This document shows positions 52,930-62,554 of a stretch of DNA of 64,000 nt, one piece after another; within the stretch, counting starts at the first letter, position 1; the number at the start of each line of letters is the position of its first letter. The notes under the pieces were generated by a model. The model saw nothing but the letters and a program-made list of their open reading frames with translations, was not told the DNA's origin and did not search any database. Source of the stretch: HdN1 sp052035295 (GTDB lineage: Bacteria; Pseudomonadota; Gammaproteobacteria; Pseudomonadales; Ketobacteraceae). The position numbers were made by a program, and so were the translations under genes. The stretch spans positions 3,048 to 67,047 of the forward strand of contig JBPOHS010000032.1 of NCBI GenBank assembly GCA_052035295.1. The letters are read 5' to 3'.

Positions 52930-54284
52930 GGCTTTCTACCAGCGAATTTGCGCGGCTGCGGAACCAGCTCGGCCACCGTGCGATGTTTGGGAACCAGGTA
53001 CTTGCGCGCAACGGCTTGTACCTGTTCAGGTGTAACGGCTTCCAGCAGGGCCATTTGATTGTCGCCTTCCCGCCAGTCACGACCGATGCTGACCAGTGCT
53101 CCGATCTGGTTGGCCTGGCTGCTGATGGAATCCTGCTGATACACGAGTCCGGAAATGATCTGCGCTTTCACGCGTTGCATTTCATCGGCAGTTGGCAGCG
53201 TGTTTTGCAGTTTTTCGATTTGCGCGTCAAAGGCGGTTTCGAGTGCCTGTACCGTTTGTCCCTGGCTGGGAACCCCGGTCAGCATGAACAAATCATCTCC
53301 CAGTGAATAACCGTCATAGCCGGCACTGGCACCGGCGGCGACCTTGCTGCCACGCACCAGGTCCGTTTCAAAGCGTGCGCTGTAGCCGCCATCCAGTACC
53401 CCGGCCGCCATGCGCAGGGCGTAGACCTCAGCGGGATCGCTGGCGGTATTGATCCCCGGCACGTTGTAGCCCACATAAACCGCCGGCACCTGGGCGGGTA
53501 ACTCCACTTTCAGGCGGCGTTCGCCCAGTGCCGGCGCTTCGACATTGCGCGGGCGCGGGGGAATGACCTTGCTCTGGATATCGCCGAAATATTGCTGTGC
53601 CAGCTGAAAGACCTCAGAGGCCTTGACGTCGCCCACCACCACAAGCGTGGCGTTATTGGGCGCGTACCAGGTGGCATACCAACGACGGGCATCAGCGGCG
53701 GTAAAGGTGTTCAGGTCATCCATCCAGCCGATCACCGGATGGTGGTAGCCACTACTCAAATAGGCGGCAGCCTGAAAACGCTCGTAAGTCAGCGCGTTGG
53801 GATTGTCGTCGGTACGCAGGCGACGCTCTTCCTTCACGACCTCGATTTCTTTCACGTATTCGTTGTCAGGCATGAGCGCGTTGCTCATCCGGTCGGATTC
53901 CAGTTCCAGCGAAAGCGGCAGGTTGTTTGCGCTCATCATCTGGTAATAGCCGGTGTAGTCGTAACTGGTGAAGGCATTTTCTTCGCCGCCATAACTGGCC
54001 ACCCGTTTCGAGAATTCGCCCGGCGGCAGTTTGGGGGTGCCTTTGAACATCATGTGTTCGAGCACGTGCGACACCCCGGTCAGCCCGCGTGGTTCGTAGC
54101 TGGAACCGACGCGGTACCAGATCTGCGACACCATCACCGGCGCGCGGTGATCTTCGCGCACGATGATGCGCAAACCGTTGGCAAGGGTGTGCTCGAATGT
54201 ACGTTCGGCTGGAGTCGCCGCGCCCACCGGCAGGCTGGTGCCGGCAATGCAAACGAAAACGAGCGCCGTGAGGGTTTTGGTCAT
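52926..54284 (-). CDS. M16-family zinc metallopeptidase, catalytic partner
   Basis: Secreted peptidase of 452 residues with a signal peptide ending near residue 22 and the inverted zinc motif HVLEH (73-77), followed by the downstream Glu in EIEVVKEERR. It would pair with the next gene product in the periplasm. Start 54284 (MTKTL) is chosen for the signal peptide. Confidence 0.9.
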   Translation of the reverse strand: MTKTLTALVFVCIAGTSLPVGAATPAERTFEHTLANGLRIIVREDHRAPVMVSQIWYRVGSSYEPRGLTGVSHVLEHMMFKGTPKLPPGEFSKRVASYGGEENAFTSYDYTGYYQMMSANNLPLSLELESDRMSNALMPDNEYVKEIEVVKEERRLRTDDNPNALTYERFQAAAYLSSGYHHPVIGWMDDLNTFTAADARRWYATWYAPNNATLVVVGDVKASEVFQLAQQYFGDIQSKVIPPRPRNVEAPALGERRLKVELPAQVPAVYVGYNVPGINTASDPAEVYALRMAAGVLDGGYSARFETDLVRGSKVAAGASAGYDGYSLGDDLFMLTGVPSQGQTVQALETAFDAQIEKLQNTLPTADEMQRVKAQIISGLVYQQDSISSQANQIGALVSIGRDWREGDNQMALLEAVTPEQVQAVARKYLVPKHRTVAELVPQPRKFAGRKP

Positions 54285-54471
54285 GGCGTTGTTCCTGGAA
54301 TCTGTGGGGTGAAAAATGCCTGGGTGCGCAGAAATCGCCCGCGGGTGCGTAACCTTAGACGGTTCCGGGCAGAGCGGCAATATCGCCAGCGCCCTGTCAG
54401 TCAATCAAGCCGGAATTTGACCAGGGCCGGGCGTGCAGGTTCCCGAGCGGATGTCTTGGGGAGGGGATGGA

Positions 54472-55014
54472 TCAGAAAAGTTCGAGCTCACCTTCGCCAG
54501 CGCCGCCATCTTCTGCAGGTGCGCTGAAATGCAGATCCGGATTGAAGATCTGCAGATACAGACCGCAGCCGACGATTTCCTTGTCCACATCGAACATGAA
54601 CTGGTGCAGTTCATGGCCATGGGTCGGCAAATGGGCGTCGCTGGCGCGATAGTACATCGACGGCAAACCGATTTTCATGCGGCAGTCGAGGCTGACCATT
54701 TTGTTCTTGAAGCGACCGACCAGCTGGTTGGCGAGCTCCAGTATCCAGTCTTCGAGTACCTCCTCGCTGACATCCATGATGCTTTCGGCCGCGAATTCGG
54801 GGTAGGTCATTGTCAGCACTGCCAGTGGCATGTGCAGAACGATAATGACTTCCAGATCTTCTGAGCCGGCATCAATAATGGCCACCAGCGATGCGGACAT
54901 GTCCGCGTCGGCAATGTCCTGTCTTGCAATGGCGCAATCCAGGCTGTTGAACAGGTCTACGCAAGACGCTTCAAACTGTTGGCAGATAACGTCAACGGCG
55001 GCAGTGGTGGTCAC
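54472..55014 (-). CDS. CheX-like chemotaxis phosphatase-family protein
   Basis: Protein of 180 residues with the CheC/CheX/FliY-like pattern: a central helix with EVLEDWILELANQLVGRFKNKM, resembling the E-x-x-N phosphatase motif, and beta strands on both sides. It would dephosphorylate a receiver domain, most simply that of the hybrid kinase 188 bases upstream on the same strand (inference). Confidence 0.65.
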   Translation of the reverse strand: MTTTAAVDVICQQFEASCVDLFNSLDCAIARQDIADADMSASLVAIIDAGSEDLEVIIVLHMPLAVLTMTYPEFAAESIMDVSEEVLEDWILELANQLVGRFKNKMVSLDCRMKIGLPSMYYRASDAHLPTHGHELHQFMFDVDKEIVGCGLYLQIFNPDLHFSAPAEDGGAGEGELELF

Positions 55015-55202
55015 AACGATCTCTCTGGTCTGTAGTAGAGGCCCTACCTAGAGTGTAGAAACGATGGCGGGGGATCACAAAAGGATTAACCGTTCAATGA
55101 GGCGTGAGCAGACAGTGAAATGCTTGTGAATCAGCACTCTAACGCATTTCGTGAAAAATAATTTTTTTGTGGTACGGCCAAGGGCCATAGAGGTCACCCC
55201 GG

Positions 55203-57440
55203 CTAGCCTGCTTTGGTGGTGGCGGGATCGGTCGCTGCCCAGTGACGGATGGCATCGTGGATATGCTGCGGTTTCACGGGTTTCGGCAGGTATGCATTCA
55301 TGCCCACCGACATGCAGTTGTCGCGATCAAGATCCGACACATTGGCGGTAATGGCGATAATGGGGGTGAACTGGTTGCGATTGCCCGTCTGGCGAATGAT
55401 ACGGGTGGCTTCCAGTCCATCCATCACCGGCATCTGGCAGTCCATCAGGATGATGGAAAAACTTTCGCGCTGGGCATGTTCGACGGCCTCTTGCCCGTTG
55501 ACGGCCAGCTGGTAGGACCAGCCCAGCATTTCGAGAATCTTGATCATGATTTTCTGATTGACCGGGTTGTCCTCGACCAGCAGGATGCGGCCAGGGCCAC
55601 TGCTGCGCGCAGTGGTAGGCGCTGGCAATTCGGGGGTGGCATCAGGCAGGGCCGGCGCTTCGGCCAGGGCGATGGGAATACGGGCCTGGATATGGGTGCC
55701 TTGTCCTTCCTCGGACGTCAGTTGCCATTCGCCATCGAGCACGCGGATGACTTCACGCGTGATGGCGAGGCCGATGCCGAGCCCGCCATGAGAGCGGGTG
55801 TAGCGTGCAGCCGTCTGCCGGAACATGTCGCGCACGGCTTCCTGCTGGTGGCGCGGGATACCGATACCGGTGTCTTTGACGTCGACCACCAGGAACCAGC
55901 GGGAATCGACTTCCACTTCACTCAGGGCGAGCGTTACCTGTCCGCGCTGGGTGAACTTCTCGGCGTTACGCAACAATTCCTGCACGAACTGGTCGAGCTT
56001 GATGATATCCATGCTGACATGCGATGCCGCTCTGGCGTCGCATTCGACCCGGAAATCGATAGGCTTGTCGTTGAAAATGCTGGCCCAAACCTTCTGCATG
56101 CGTTCCGCCCACTGGGCCAGGTGAACGACCTGCGGCTTGAGTTTGACTGTGCCCGATTGCAGCTCGGAGAACAGCAGAATGCGTTCCACCATCGATGACA
56201 TCAACGTCGACGAATCGCTGAGCGTGTCCAGGCATTCCCGTTGGTAGGGCGTCGTCGGCGTGGACTTCAGCAGTTCCTGTGCACCGACAATCCCGTTCAT
56301 GGGGGTGCGTAATTCATGGCTGATCGTGGCCAGAAAACTGTCCTTCAAGCGGTTGGCACTTTCCAGGCGCTGCTGAATGGCCAGCAGTTCCACCTGGTCT
56401 TCGCGCAGCTTGCGCTTGGCATCCTGCAGGGAATCCACCATGTTGTTGAGCGAAGTCGCCAGCGTGTCGAGTTCATCCGAGCCACGCACGGGCCAGCTCA
56501 TGACGCCGTCGTCTTCGCGTTCCTGATGGGCTTCGGCCAGCCGCGAGAAGATTCCCAGACGCTGCAAAATCATCCGGTCCAGCAGGAACACCGTCAGCAG
56601 TGATGCCACCACCATCATGAGTACGGTATTCCAGGCCAGCATTTTCTGACTGGTGGCGCGCTGCTCGTTGAGTGAGGGAGGCGGATCAACGGCCACCGCA
56701 ATGGGGCTTGTACCGAGGCTGTCCTGCAGCTTGGCGATCAGGTATCCCGTCGGGATAGAGGTGGACGGGTTGTCCTGGTTTGTCACAATTTCCAGATGTG
56801 TCCCGGTCAGCTGACGCAGCTGCTCCAGGCCTTTGTTGTTGAGCAGACGTGCCATCAGCAGCCAGCCCACGTGGGGTGCCGCCAACGTATCATCCGACGG
56901 CCTGATGGCGGCATAACTGATCGCAAACGCGGTCCCGTCCAGGGTCGTGAGATAGTAGCCATTGGCGGCCTTGAGCTTTGCTGCGTGCGTCTTGAAGGGC
57001 GCCAGGGCATCCGTCAATCCAGGCGAGGGCGGGAGATCGAACAGCGGTTCTTGCTGGCGACCGTCGACATACGAGACCAGCGTTCCCTGATCATTGACGA
57101 ACAGCACGAAGTCGGCGGCAATGTTTTCCAGCGCGGAGGCGTAATAGTTGCGCTCCAGATAGTCCAGATTCGGCGTTTGCATGTAGTCATACGACTCATC
57201 CCATTGGGCGTAGTCGGTGGCTGCGCTTTGCATGGCCTTCAGCGATAGCCCGATACCCTGCGTAATGCGTGCCAGCCGCTCGCTTGCCATGCTTTGTTCG
57301 TAAGTCTGCAGGCTCCGGTCCATCAGGTGATAGCCGGCCACGAACGTCACGATACCCACGCCCAGCAATAGCAATAGCAACCAGGCCAGCGTCTTGAAAC
57401 GCAGGCTTTTCAACCGTTGAACACGTTTGGGTTGGGGCAT
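55203..57440 (-). CDS. CHASE4 hybrid sensor histidine kinase
   Basis: Membrane kinase of 745 residues: helix (about 16-38), periplasmic CHASE4 domain (about 45-250, with DYAQWDESYDYM), second helix (about 272-292), HAMP, coiled coil, HisKA with phospho-His near 373 (ATISHELRTPMNG), ATPase (DTGIGIP, GLGIGLAITRE) and receiver with Asp near 667 (ILMDCQMPVMDGLEA). Divergent from ftsY. Confidence 0.9.
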   Translation of the reverse strand: MPQPKRVQRLKSLRFKTLAWLLLLLLGVGIVTFVAGYHLMDRSLQTYEQSMASERLARITQGIGLSLKAMQSAATDYAQWDESYDYMQTPNLDYLERNYYASALENIAADFVLFVNDQGTLVSYVDGRQQEPLFDLPPSPGLTDALAPFKTHAAKLKAANGYYLTTLDGTAFAISYAAIRPSDDTLAAPHVGWLLMARLLNNKGLEQLRQLTGTHLEIVTNQDNPSTSIPTGYLIAKLQDSLGTSPIAVAVDPPPSLNEQRATSQKMLAWNTVLMMVVASLLTVFLLDRMILQRLGIFSRLAEAHQEREDDGVMSWPVRGSDELDTLATSLNNMVDSLQDAKRKLREDQVELLAIQQRLESANRLKDSFLATISHELRTPMNGIVGAQELLKSTPTTPYQRECLDTLSDSSTLMSSMVERILLFSELQSGTVKLKPQVVHLAQWAERMQKVWASIFNDKPIDFRVECDARAASHVSMDIIKLDQFVQELLRNAEKFTQRGQVTLALSEVEVDSRWFLVVDVKDTGIGIPRHQQEAVRDMFRQTAARYTRSHGGLGIGLAITREVIRVLDGEWQLTSEEGQGTHIQARIPIALAEAPALPDATPELPAPTTARSSGPGRILLVEDNPVNQKIMIKILEMLGWSYQLAVNGQEAVEHAQRESFSIILMDCQMPVMDGLEATRIIRQTGNRNQFTPIIAITANVSDLDRDNCMSVGMNAYLPKPVKPQHIHDAIRHWAATDPATTKAG

Positions 57441-57576
57441 GGGCTGATAACGGGGAACTAATAGGATTGAAAGGATGCTGTTTTAAGCGTAGACGGGGGC
57501 CGGTCAGCATTCAAACCCATCCAGGAATGAGGGACTTGGCCAGCGTCTGAAACCGCTGCGCTGGAATCCTGTGTGT

Positions 57577-57582
57577 TAGAAT
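57577..57582 (+). promoter_or_regulatory. Extended -10 before ftsY
   Basis: TGTTAGAAT gives a TAGAAT box with an upstream TG. Transcription would start near 57589, which rules out ATG 57581 and supports ATG 57635 as the ftsY start. Confidence 0.4.
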
Positions 57583-57634
57583 GACGGTCTTTTTTTCGAC
57601 CGCGGTTTCCCCTACATACGAGGAAAGGCTTCCG

Positions 57635-58852
57635 ATGACGTTCGCTGCGCGTGAGCAACAGGTATTTGCCCGCTATTTTTCTCAGGGCACCCATGAGCCA
57701 CGGGGTCCGGCCACCCCGGTGATCGTGCGCTTCAGTGATCCACTGACTGAGCAACAGATCTTCTTGCGGTTCTTCGAGGCGACGGGCGCCCACCCTGCGC
57801 TTGCCCCGGTGGTCGCCACACCCGCGCAGGTCGCAATAGTTCCCCCGGTGGCGGTGCCCGAGACCAAGCTGGTTTCTGAGACCAAGCTGGTTGCCCGGCG
57901 CGCAGTGGAAGAAGTGCCCGAGGTATTGGGCAAGGAATCGTTCTTCTCGCGCGTCAAGCGCGGCCTGACCCGCACCCGTGCTGGTTTTACCGATGCCATG
58001 GCCAGCCTGCTCGCCGGCAAGAAAGCCATCGATGCCGATCTGCTCGAAGAAATCGAAACCCAGCTGCTCATGGCCGACGTTGGTGTCGCGGCAACCCAGC
58101 GCATCATCGGTTCGCTCACGCAAAAGGTCAGCCGCAAGGAGCTTGCCGATTCCGACGCGCTCTATCGCGCCTTGCAGCAGGAACTGTCCGCCATTCTCGA
58201 TACCAGCACCGCGCCCTGGTCTGTCGACAAGGCCAAGCCCCATGTGATCCTGATGGTGGGTGTCAACGGCGTCGGCAAGACCACCACGATCGGCAAGTTG
58301 GCCAAGCGACTCCAGATCGAGGGCAAGCAGGTCATGCTGGCGGCAGGCGATACGTTCCGTGCGGCAGCTGTCGAGCAGTTGCAAGTGTGGGGCGAGCGTA
58401 ACCAGATCCCGGTGGTCGCCCAGCACACCGGGGCCGACAGTGCCTCCGTTATCTTTGATGCCCTGCAATCGGCCATCGCCAAAAAAGCCGACGTGTTGAT
58501 CGCGGATACGGCCGGGCGCTTGCACACCAAGAACAACCTGATGGAGGAGCTGAAAAAGGTCAAACGCGTCATGCAGAAACTGGACGTTAACGCTCCCCAT
58601 GAGGTGCTGCTCGTGCTCGATGCCGCGACCGGGCAGAACGCTCTCAATCAGGCCACCCAGTTCAATGAAGCCGTCGGCATTACCGGTATCGTGCTCACCA
58701 AGCTCGATGGTACCGCCAAAGGCGGTATTGTTTTCGCCATTGCAGACAAGACCGGCATTCCCATCCGTTTCATCGGCGTGGGTGAAACCATTGATGACCT
58801 GCGTCCGTTCGAACCGCAGGAATTCGTCAAGGCCCTGTTTGCACAGGAATAA
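57635..58852 (+). CDS. ftsY: Signal recognition particle receptor FtsY
   Basis: SRP GTPase receptor of 405 residues with a short variable acidic/Pro-rich N-terminus (about 1-85) and the NG domain: GVNGVGKTTTIGKLA, DTFRAAAVEQL, DTAGRLHTK and TKLDGTAKGG. aggaaagg precedes ATG 57635. Confidence 0.96.
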   Translation: MTFAAREQQVFARYFSQGTHEPRGPATPVIVRFSDPLTEQQIFLRFFEATGAHPALAPVVATPAQVAIVPPVAVPETKLVSETKLVARRAVEEVPEVLGKESFFSRVKRGLTRTRAGFTDAMASLLAGKKAIDADLLEEIETQLLMADVGVAATQRIIGSLTQKVSRKELADSDALYRALQQELSAILDTSTAPWSVDKAKPHVILMVGVNGVGKTTTIGKLAKRLQIEGKQVMLAAGDTFRAAAVEQLQVWGERNQIPVVAQHTGADSASVIFDALQSAIAKKADVLIADTAGRLHTKNNLMEELKKVKRVMQKLDVNAPHEVLLVLDAATGQNALNQATQFNEAVGITGIVLTKLDGTAKGGIVFAIADKTGIPIRFIGVGETIDDLRPFEPQEFVKALFAQE

Positions 58853-58888
58853 CCCGCACACTGCCCGTTACCCCTGGAAGTCATCACC

Positions 58889-59647
58889 GTGATAGTGTTC
58901 AGCAAGGTTGGCAAACGTTACGACAATGGCCGCGAGGCCCTGGTGGATCTCAGCTTCGAAATGGAAAGCGGGGAGTTCGCCTTCATTACCGGCCATTCCG
59001 GCGCCGGCAAATCCACGGTCCTCAAATTGCTGACCGTGATAGAGCGTCCTTCCAGTGGCGAAATCCTCTGTGCCGGTGATGCCCTCAAGCATCTGGGGCG
59101 TCGCGACATTCCGCATTATCGCCGCAAGCTCGGCATGGTTTTCCAGAATCATCAGCTGCTGTTCGATCGCAGCGTGTTTGACAACGTGGCGCTGCCACTG
59201 GTGATTGCCGGGTATTCCCCTTACGACATTAATCGCCGTGTGCGTGCGGCGTTAGACAAGGTCGGCCTGCTCAGCAAGGAGCGGATGTTGCCGATCCAGC
59301 TTTCCGGCGGTGAACAGCAGCGTGTCGGCATCGCTCGTGCGGTGGTCAACAAGCCCCCGGTGTTGCTGGCCGATGAACCCACGGGAAACCTCGATCCCGA
59401 ACTTTCCGCCGAGATCATGGATCTGTTCTATCAATTCAGCCTGGTCGGCGTCACCGTGCTGGTCGCCACCCATGATCTGGGATTGATTGCCCGTTATAAC
59501 CATCGCTTGTTGTCGCTGGATGAGGGCCGACTGGTCGAAGACCTGTGGGAAGAAACCGAACTGCCGCAGCAAGCGGCCGATAACGAACACTATGAGATGC
59601 TTGCGCACTACGATGCGATGCATGGCAACGAGGAGGGTGTTCAATGA
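58889..59647 (+). CDS. ftsE: Cell division ATP-binding protein FtsE
   Basis: ABC ATPase of 252 residues with Walker A GHSGAGKST, signature LSGGEQQRVGIA and Walker B VLLADEPTGNLD. It powers FtsX to control peptidoglycan hydrolases at the septum. The GTG start has ggaag upstream; the C-terminus is about 25 residues longer than usual and acidic. The stop overlaps the ftsX ATG. Confidence 0.96.
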   Translation: MIVFSKVGKRYDNGREALVDLSFEMESGEFAFITGHSGAGKSTVLKLLTVIERPSSGEILCAGDALKHLGRRDIPHYRRKLGMVFQNHQLLFDRSVFDNVALPLVIAGYSPYDINRRVRAALDKVGLLSKERMLPIQLSGGEQQRVGIARAVVNKPPVLLADEPTGNLDPELSAEIMDLFYQFSLVGVTVLVATHDLGLIARYNHRLLSLDEGRLVEDLWEETELPQQAADNEHYEMLAHYDAMHGNEEGVQ

Positions 59648-60654
59648 GTGCTGTCACGCCACCCCGCCGCAACACCGACAAGCCGGCGTCCCGTCAGGGC
59701 GCCAGCGTGGTGCAGGCCTCGTTTCGCAGCAAGGCCGAGCACTACTTGCGACATCATCGTGACACGGCCAAGGATGCCCTGCGTCGACTGATCGATGCGC
59801 CGGTGCCCACGCTGCTCACGGCGCTGGTGCTGGCCATTGCATTGGCGCTGCCCGCCGGCCTGTACATGGTGCTGAAGAACCTGCGCACCGTGAGCGCTGG
59901 TTGGGCTGACGAACAGGTGAAAATTTCGGTGTTCCTGAAAAATTCAGTCAGCGACGATGATGCGCAGCGTTTGCATAACCAGTGGGTCAAACGTGCCGAT
60001 GTCGACAAAATCGAGTTTATCTCGCGTGAGAAAGCACTTGATGAATTCAAGCAATGGTCGGGGTTTTCCAATGTGCTTGAAGGGTTGGACGGCAATCCGC
60101 TGCCCGCCGTGATGGTCGTGCAGCCCCGTGATACCAGCGTCGAAGGCGCCAAGGCTGTGCGCGACTCCATGGCGGCGTTACCGCAAGTGGATAGCGTACA
60201 GCTCGATACCGAGTGGATTCAGCGGCTACAGGCCATCGTCGCGTTGATGCAGCGTCTGGTCAGTGCGTTGGCGGTAGCCTTGAGCGTGACGGTGTTGCTG
60301 GTGATTGGAAACACCATTCGGCTGGCAATCGAAAGTCGTCGCGATGAAATCGTGGTGGTGAAGCTGGTCGGGGGCACGGACGCGTTTGTGCGTCGGCCAT
60401 TCTTGTACACCGGTTTATGGTATGGCTTTGTGGGCGCATTCATGGCGTTGGCCATGGTGGAATCGCTGACGGCCTGGATGGAAGTACCGGCGGCTGAGCT
60501 TGCGCGTTTGTATGGCAGTGAGTTCAAGTTGCAGGGCTTGTCGTTGCTGGAAGGTGTCAGCGTGTTTGTCGCCAGTGTGGGGCTGGGGTTGTTGGGTGCC
60601 GTGCTGGCGGTGCATCAGCATTTGCGCGCGATTGAGCCGCACGCGTCGATTTGA
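59644..60654 (+). CDS. ftsX: Cell division protein FtsX
   Basis: Membrane partner of FtsE, 336 residues, with a cytoplasmic N-terminus, four helices (about 58-78, 205-228, 260-280, 300-322) and a periplasmic domain between the first two. Starts in the ATGA overlap with ftsE. Confidence 0.95.
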   Translation: MSAVTPPRRNTDKPASRQGASVVQASFRSKAEHYLRHHRDTAKDALRRLIDAPVPTLLTALVLAIALALPAGLYMVLKNLRTVSAGWADEQVKISVFLKNSVSDDDAQRLHNQWVKRADVDKIEFISREKALDEFKQWSGFSNVLEGLDGNPLPAVMVVQPRDTSVEGAKAVRDSMAALPQVDSVQLDTEWIQRLQAIVALMQRLVSALAVALSVTVLLVIGNTIRLAIESRRDEIVVVKLVGGTDAFVRRPFLYTGLWYGFVGAFMALAMVESLTAWMEVPAAELARLYGSEFKLQGLSLLEGVSVFVASVGLGLLGAVLAVHQHLRAIEPHASI

Positions 60655-60699
60655 TTGTTGATTTGCAATGGATTTTTTTCTTCAAGGGAGATGAGTGGT

Positions 60700-61296
60700 G
60701 TGAAAAAACAAGAAATGAACATCGCGATGTGTATGGAGAAGCGTCAGCGCCTCCTCGATGAACTCAATAGCACCGCCCATTACGAGCGCACCGAGACTAC
60801 CTACTATGGGCCATACAACCCGTTCGACGTGCCACTCGTTCACTGCGACACCTGCCGCGTAGCACCGACCATGACCAAAGTTGCTGCGCACAACAACCGC
60901 TGGGATATTGTCTGCCCCCGCTGCAAGAAACGCATTCAGCATCCCCAGCAGGAGTCCTGGAAGGCCTTGCTGCTTTGGTCACAAAAGAATCTCGGTGGCC
61001 AGAGCTACCGGGATTTACCATTGTTTGGCCTTGCCCAATTGGACGCCCCTGCAGCCCGGCGGCGGCATGCTGGAATCCGCCGCGACCTTGAACTCAAGAA
61101 GGGGATAGCCACTGCCGATGAATTGCTTTCCGGCGTTTCGGGTATTCACTCGCCTGGTCATGAGTACCAAGCCTGCCTGGATGCTTATATGGGATGGGCG
61201 ATGCTGGGCCTTGCCCTTCTGAAGCGCGAGGATGGCGGCACGCAGCGGCTCAAAAGGGATGAGTTCCTTTCGCAAAAGGTCCAATCGGGCGGCTAG
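60700..61296 (+). CDS. Hypothetical zinc-ribbon protein
   Basis: Protein of about 198 residues that I do not recognise. Two CxxC pairs (C49-C52 in HCDTC and C72-C75 in VCPRC), 19 residues apart, suggest a zinc ribbon. The remainder is charged and helical with no membrane segment. GTG 60700 has AAGGGAG at good spacing; ATG 60691 directly abuts that site and ATG 60715 is a third option. It occupies the position after ftsX where rpoH is usually found. Confidence 0.6.
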   Translation: MKKQEMNIAMCMEKRQRLLDELNSTAHYERTETTYYGPYNPFDVPLVHCDTCRVAPTMTKVAAHNNRWDIVCPRCKKRIQHPQQESWKALLLWSQKNLGGQSYRDLPLFGLAQLDAPAARRRHAGIRRDLELKKGIATADELLSGVSGIHSPGHEYQACLDAYMGWAMLGLALLKREDGGTQRLKRDEFLSQKVQSGG

Positions 61297-61305
61297 AAAA
61301 GCCGC

Positions 61306-62433
61306 TCACCCCATCCGTTGCAAAGCCGCCTCCAGTCTCTGCACCGTCCTATCGACATTCTGCAACTTATCCAGCCCGAACAAGCCCACCCGGAACGTCT
61401 TGAACTCCGCCGGCTCATCACACATCAGCGGAACCCCGGCTGCCGTCTGCAGGCCCAGCTCGATAAACGCCTTGCCCGTATGGATATTCTGATCGCTCGT
61501 GTAACTCACCACGACACCAGGTGCCTCAAATCCCGGTGCCGCCACGCTGCGGAAACCACGCTGTGCCAGTAATGCCCGCACCGCATTTCCCAGTGCCCAT
61601 TGCTGCTGACGCAAGGTCTCGAAGCCAAGCGCCTGCGTCTCCAGCATTGCATCACGGAAACGTGCCAGCGCATCGGTTGGTAGTGTCGCGTGATACGCAT
61701 GCCCGCCATTTTCATAGGCGCGCATGATCTGCAACCATTTCAGCAGATCACAGGCGAAGCTGGTACTGCGGGTTGATTCGATGCGTGTAGCCGCATCAGC
61801 GCCCAGCATAACGAGTGCACTGCAAGGCGATGCGCTCCAGCCCTTCTGCGGGGCGCTGATCAACACGTCAATGCCGCAGGCCTGCATGTCGACCCACAGT
61901 GCGCCCGAGGCCACGCAATCCAGCACGAACATGCCGCCCACTGAATGCACGGCTTCGGCGACGGCACGCAAATAATCGTCCGGCAGAATGATGCCCGAGG
62001 CGGTTTCGACATGGGGGGCGAATACCAGATCAGGTTTTTCTGCGCGGATGGTGGCAATGACGTCTGCCAATGGTGCGGGCGTAAAAGCGGCCTGCGCTTC
62101 GGTGCTGACCGGCCGAGCCTTGAGCACGGTGCAGCTGGCCGGAATATTCCCTGCCTCGAAAATCTGCGACCAGCGATAGCTGAACCAGCCGTTGCGGATG
62201 ACCAGGCATTGCTTGCCGGTGGCAAACTGTCGTGCGACCGCTTCCATGCCATAAGTGCCGCCACCGGGAACCACGGCCACAGCGCTGGCGTTATACACCT
62301 GCTTGAGGGTGCGCGAGATGTCCTGCATGACACCCTGGAAGCGTCGCGACATGTGGTTGAGGGAGCGGTCGGTAAAGACTACGGAATATTCCAGGAGTCC
62401 ATCCGGGTCAACAGCGGAAGTCGTTTGGGTCAT
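61306..62433 (-). CDS. Class V PLP aminotransferase
   Basis: Fold-type I aminotransferase of 375 residues, of the alanine-glyoxylate/serine-pyruvate group, with VPGGGTYGMEA (PLP phosphate), LDCVASGALWVDM (Asp) and the PLP Lys in SAPQKGWSA. Substrates not determinable. Convergent with the zinc-ribbon gene, nine bases between stops. Confidence 0.87.
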   Translation of the reverse strand: MTQTTSAVDPDGLLEYSVVFTDRSLNHMSRRFQGVMQDISRTLKQVYNASAVAVVPGGGTYGMEAVARQFATGKQCLVIRNGWFSYRWSQIFEAGNIPASCTVLKARPVSTEAQAAFTPAPLADVIATIRAEKPDLVFAPHVETASGIILPDDYLRAVAEAVHSVGGMFVLDCVASGALWVDMQACGIDVLISAPQKGWSASPCSALVMLGADAATRIESTRSTSFACDLLKWLQIMRAYENGGHAYHATLPTDALARFRDAMLETQALGFETLRQQQWALGNAVRALLAQRGFRSVAAPGFEAPGVVVSYTSDQNIHTGKAFIELGLQTAAGVPLMCDEPAEFKTFRVGLFGLDKLQNVDRTVQRLEAALQRMG

Positions 62434-62554
62434 AACCTTGGCGCTCTCTTGATGAATGCAGTTTTATGAGTCGGGGTGTTCCATGATAGGCATTTTTTGC
62501 GGCACATGAATAGTCCATACTGGCCGCTCACTCACTGGAGAGGGAAGCGCCTGT

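Noticed and set aside
53592..54527. 311-residue plus-strand open frame
   Set aside because: Antisense to the catalytic M16 peptidase with its HVLEH motif and signal peptide.
57458..58861. 467-residue minus-strand open frame
   Set aside because: Shadow of ftsY.
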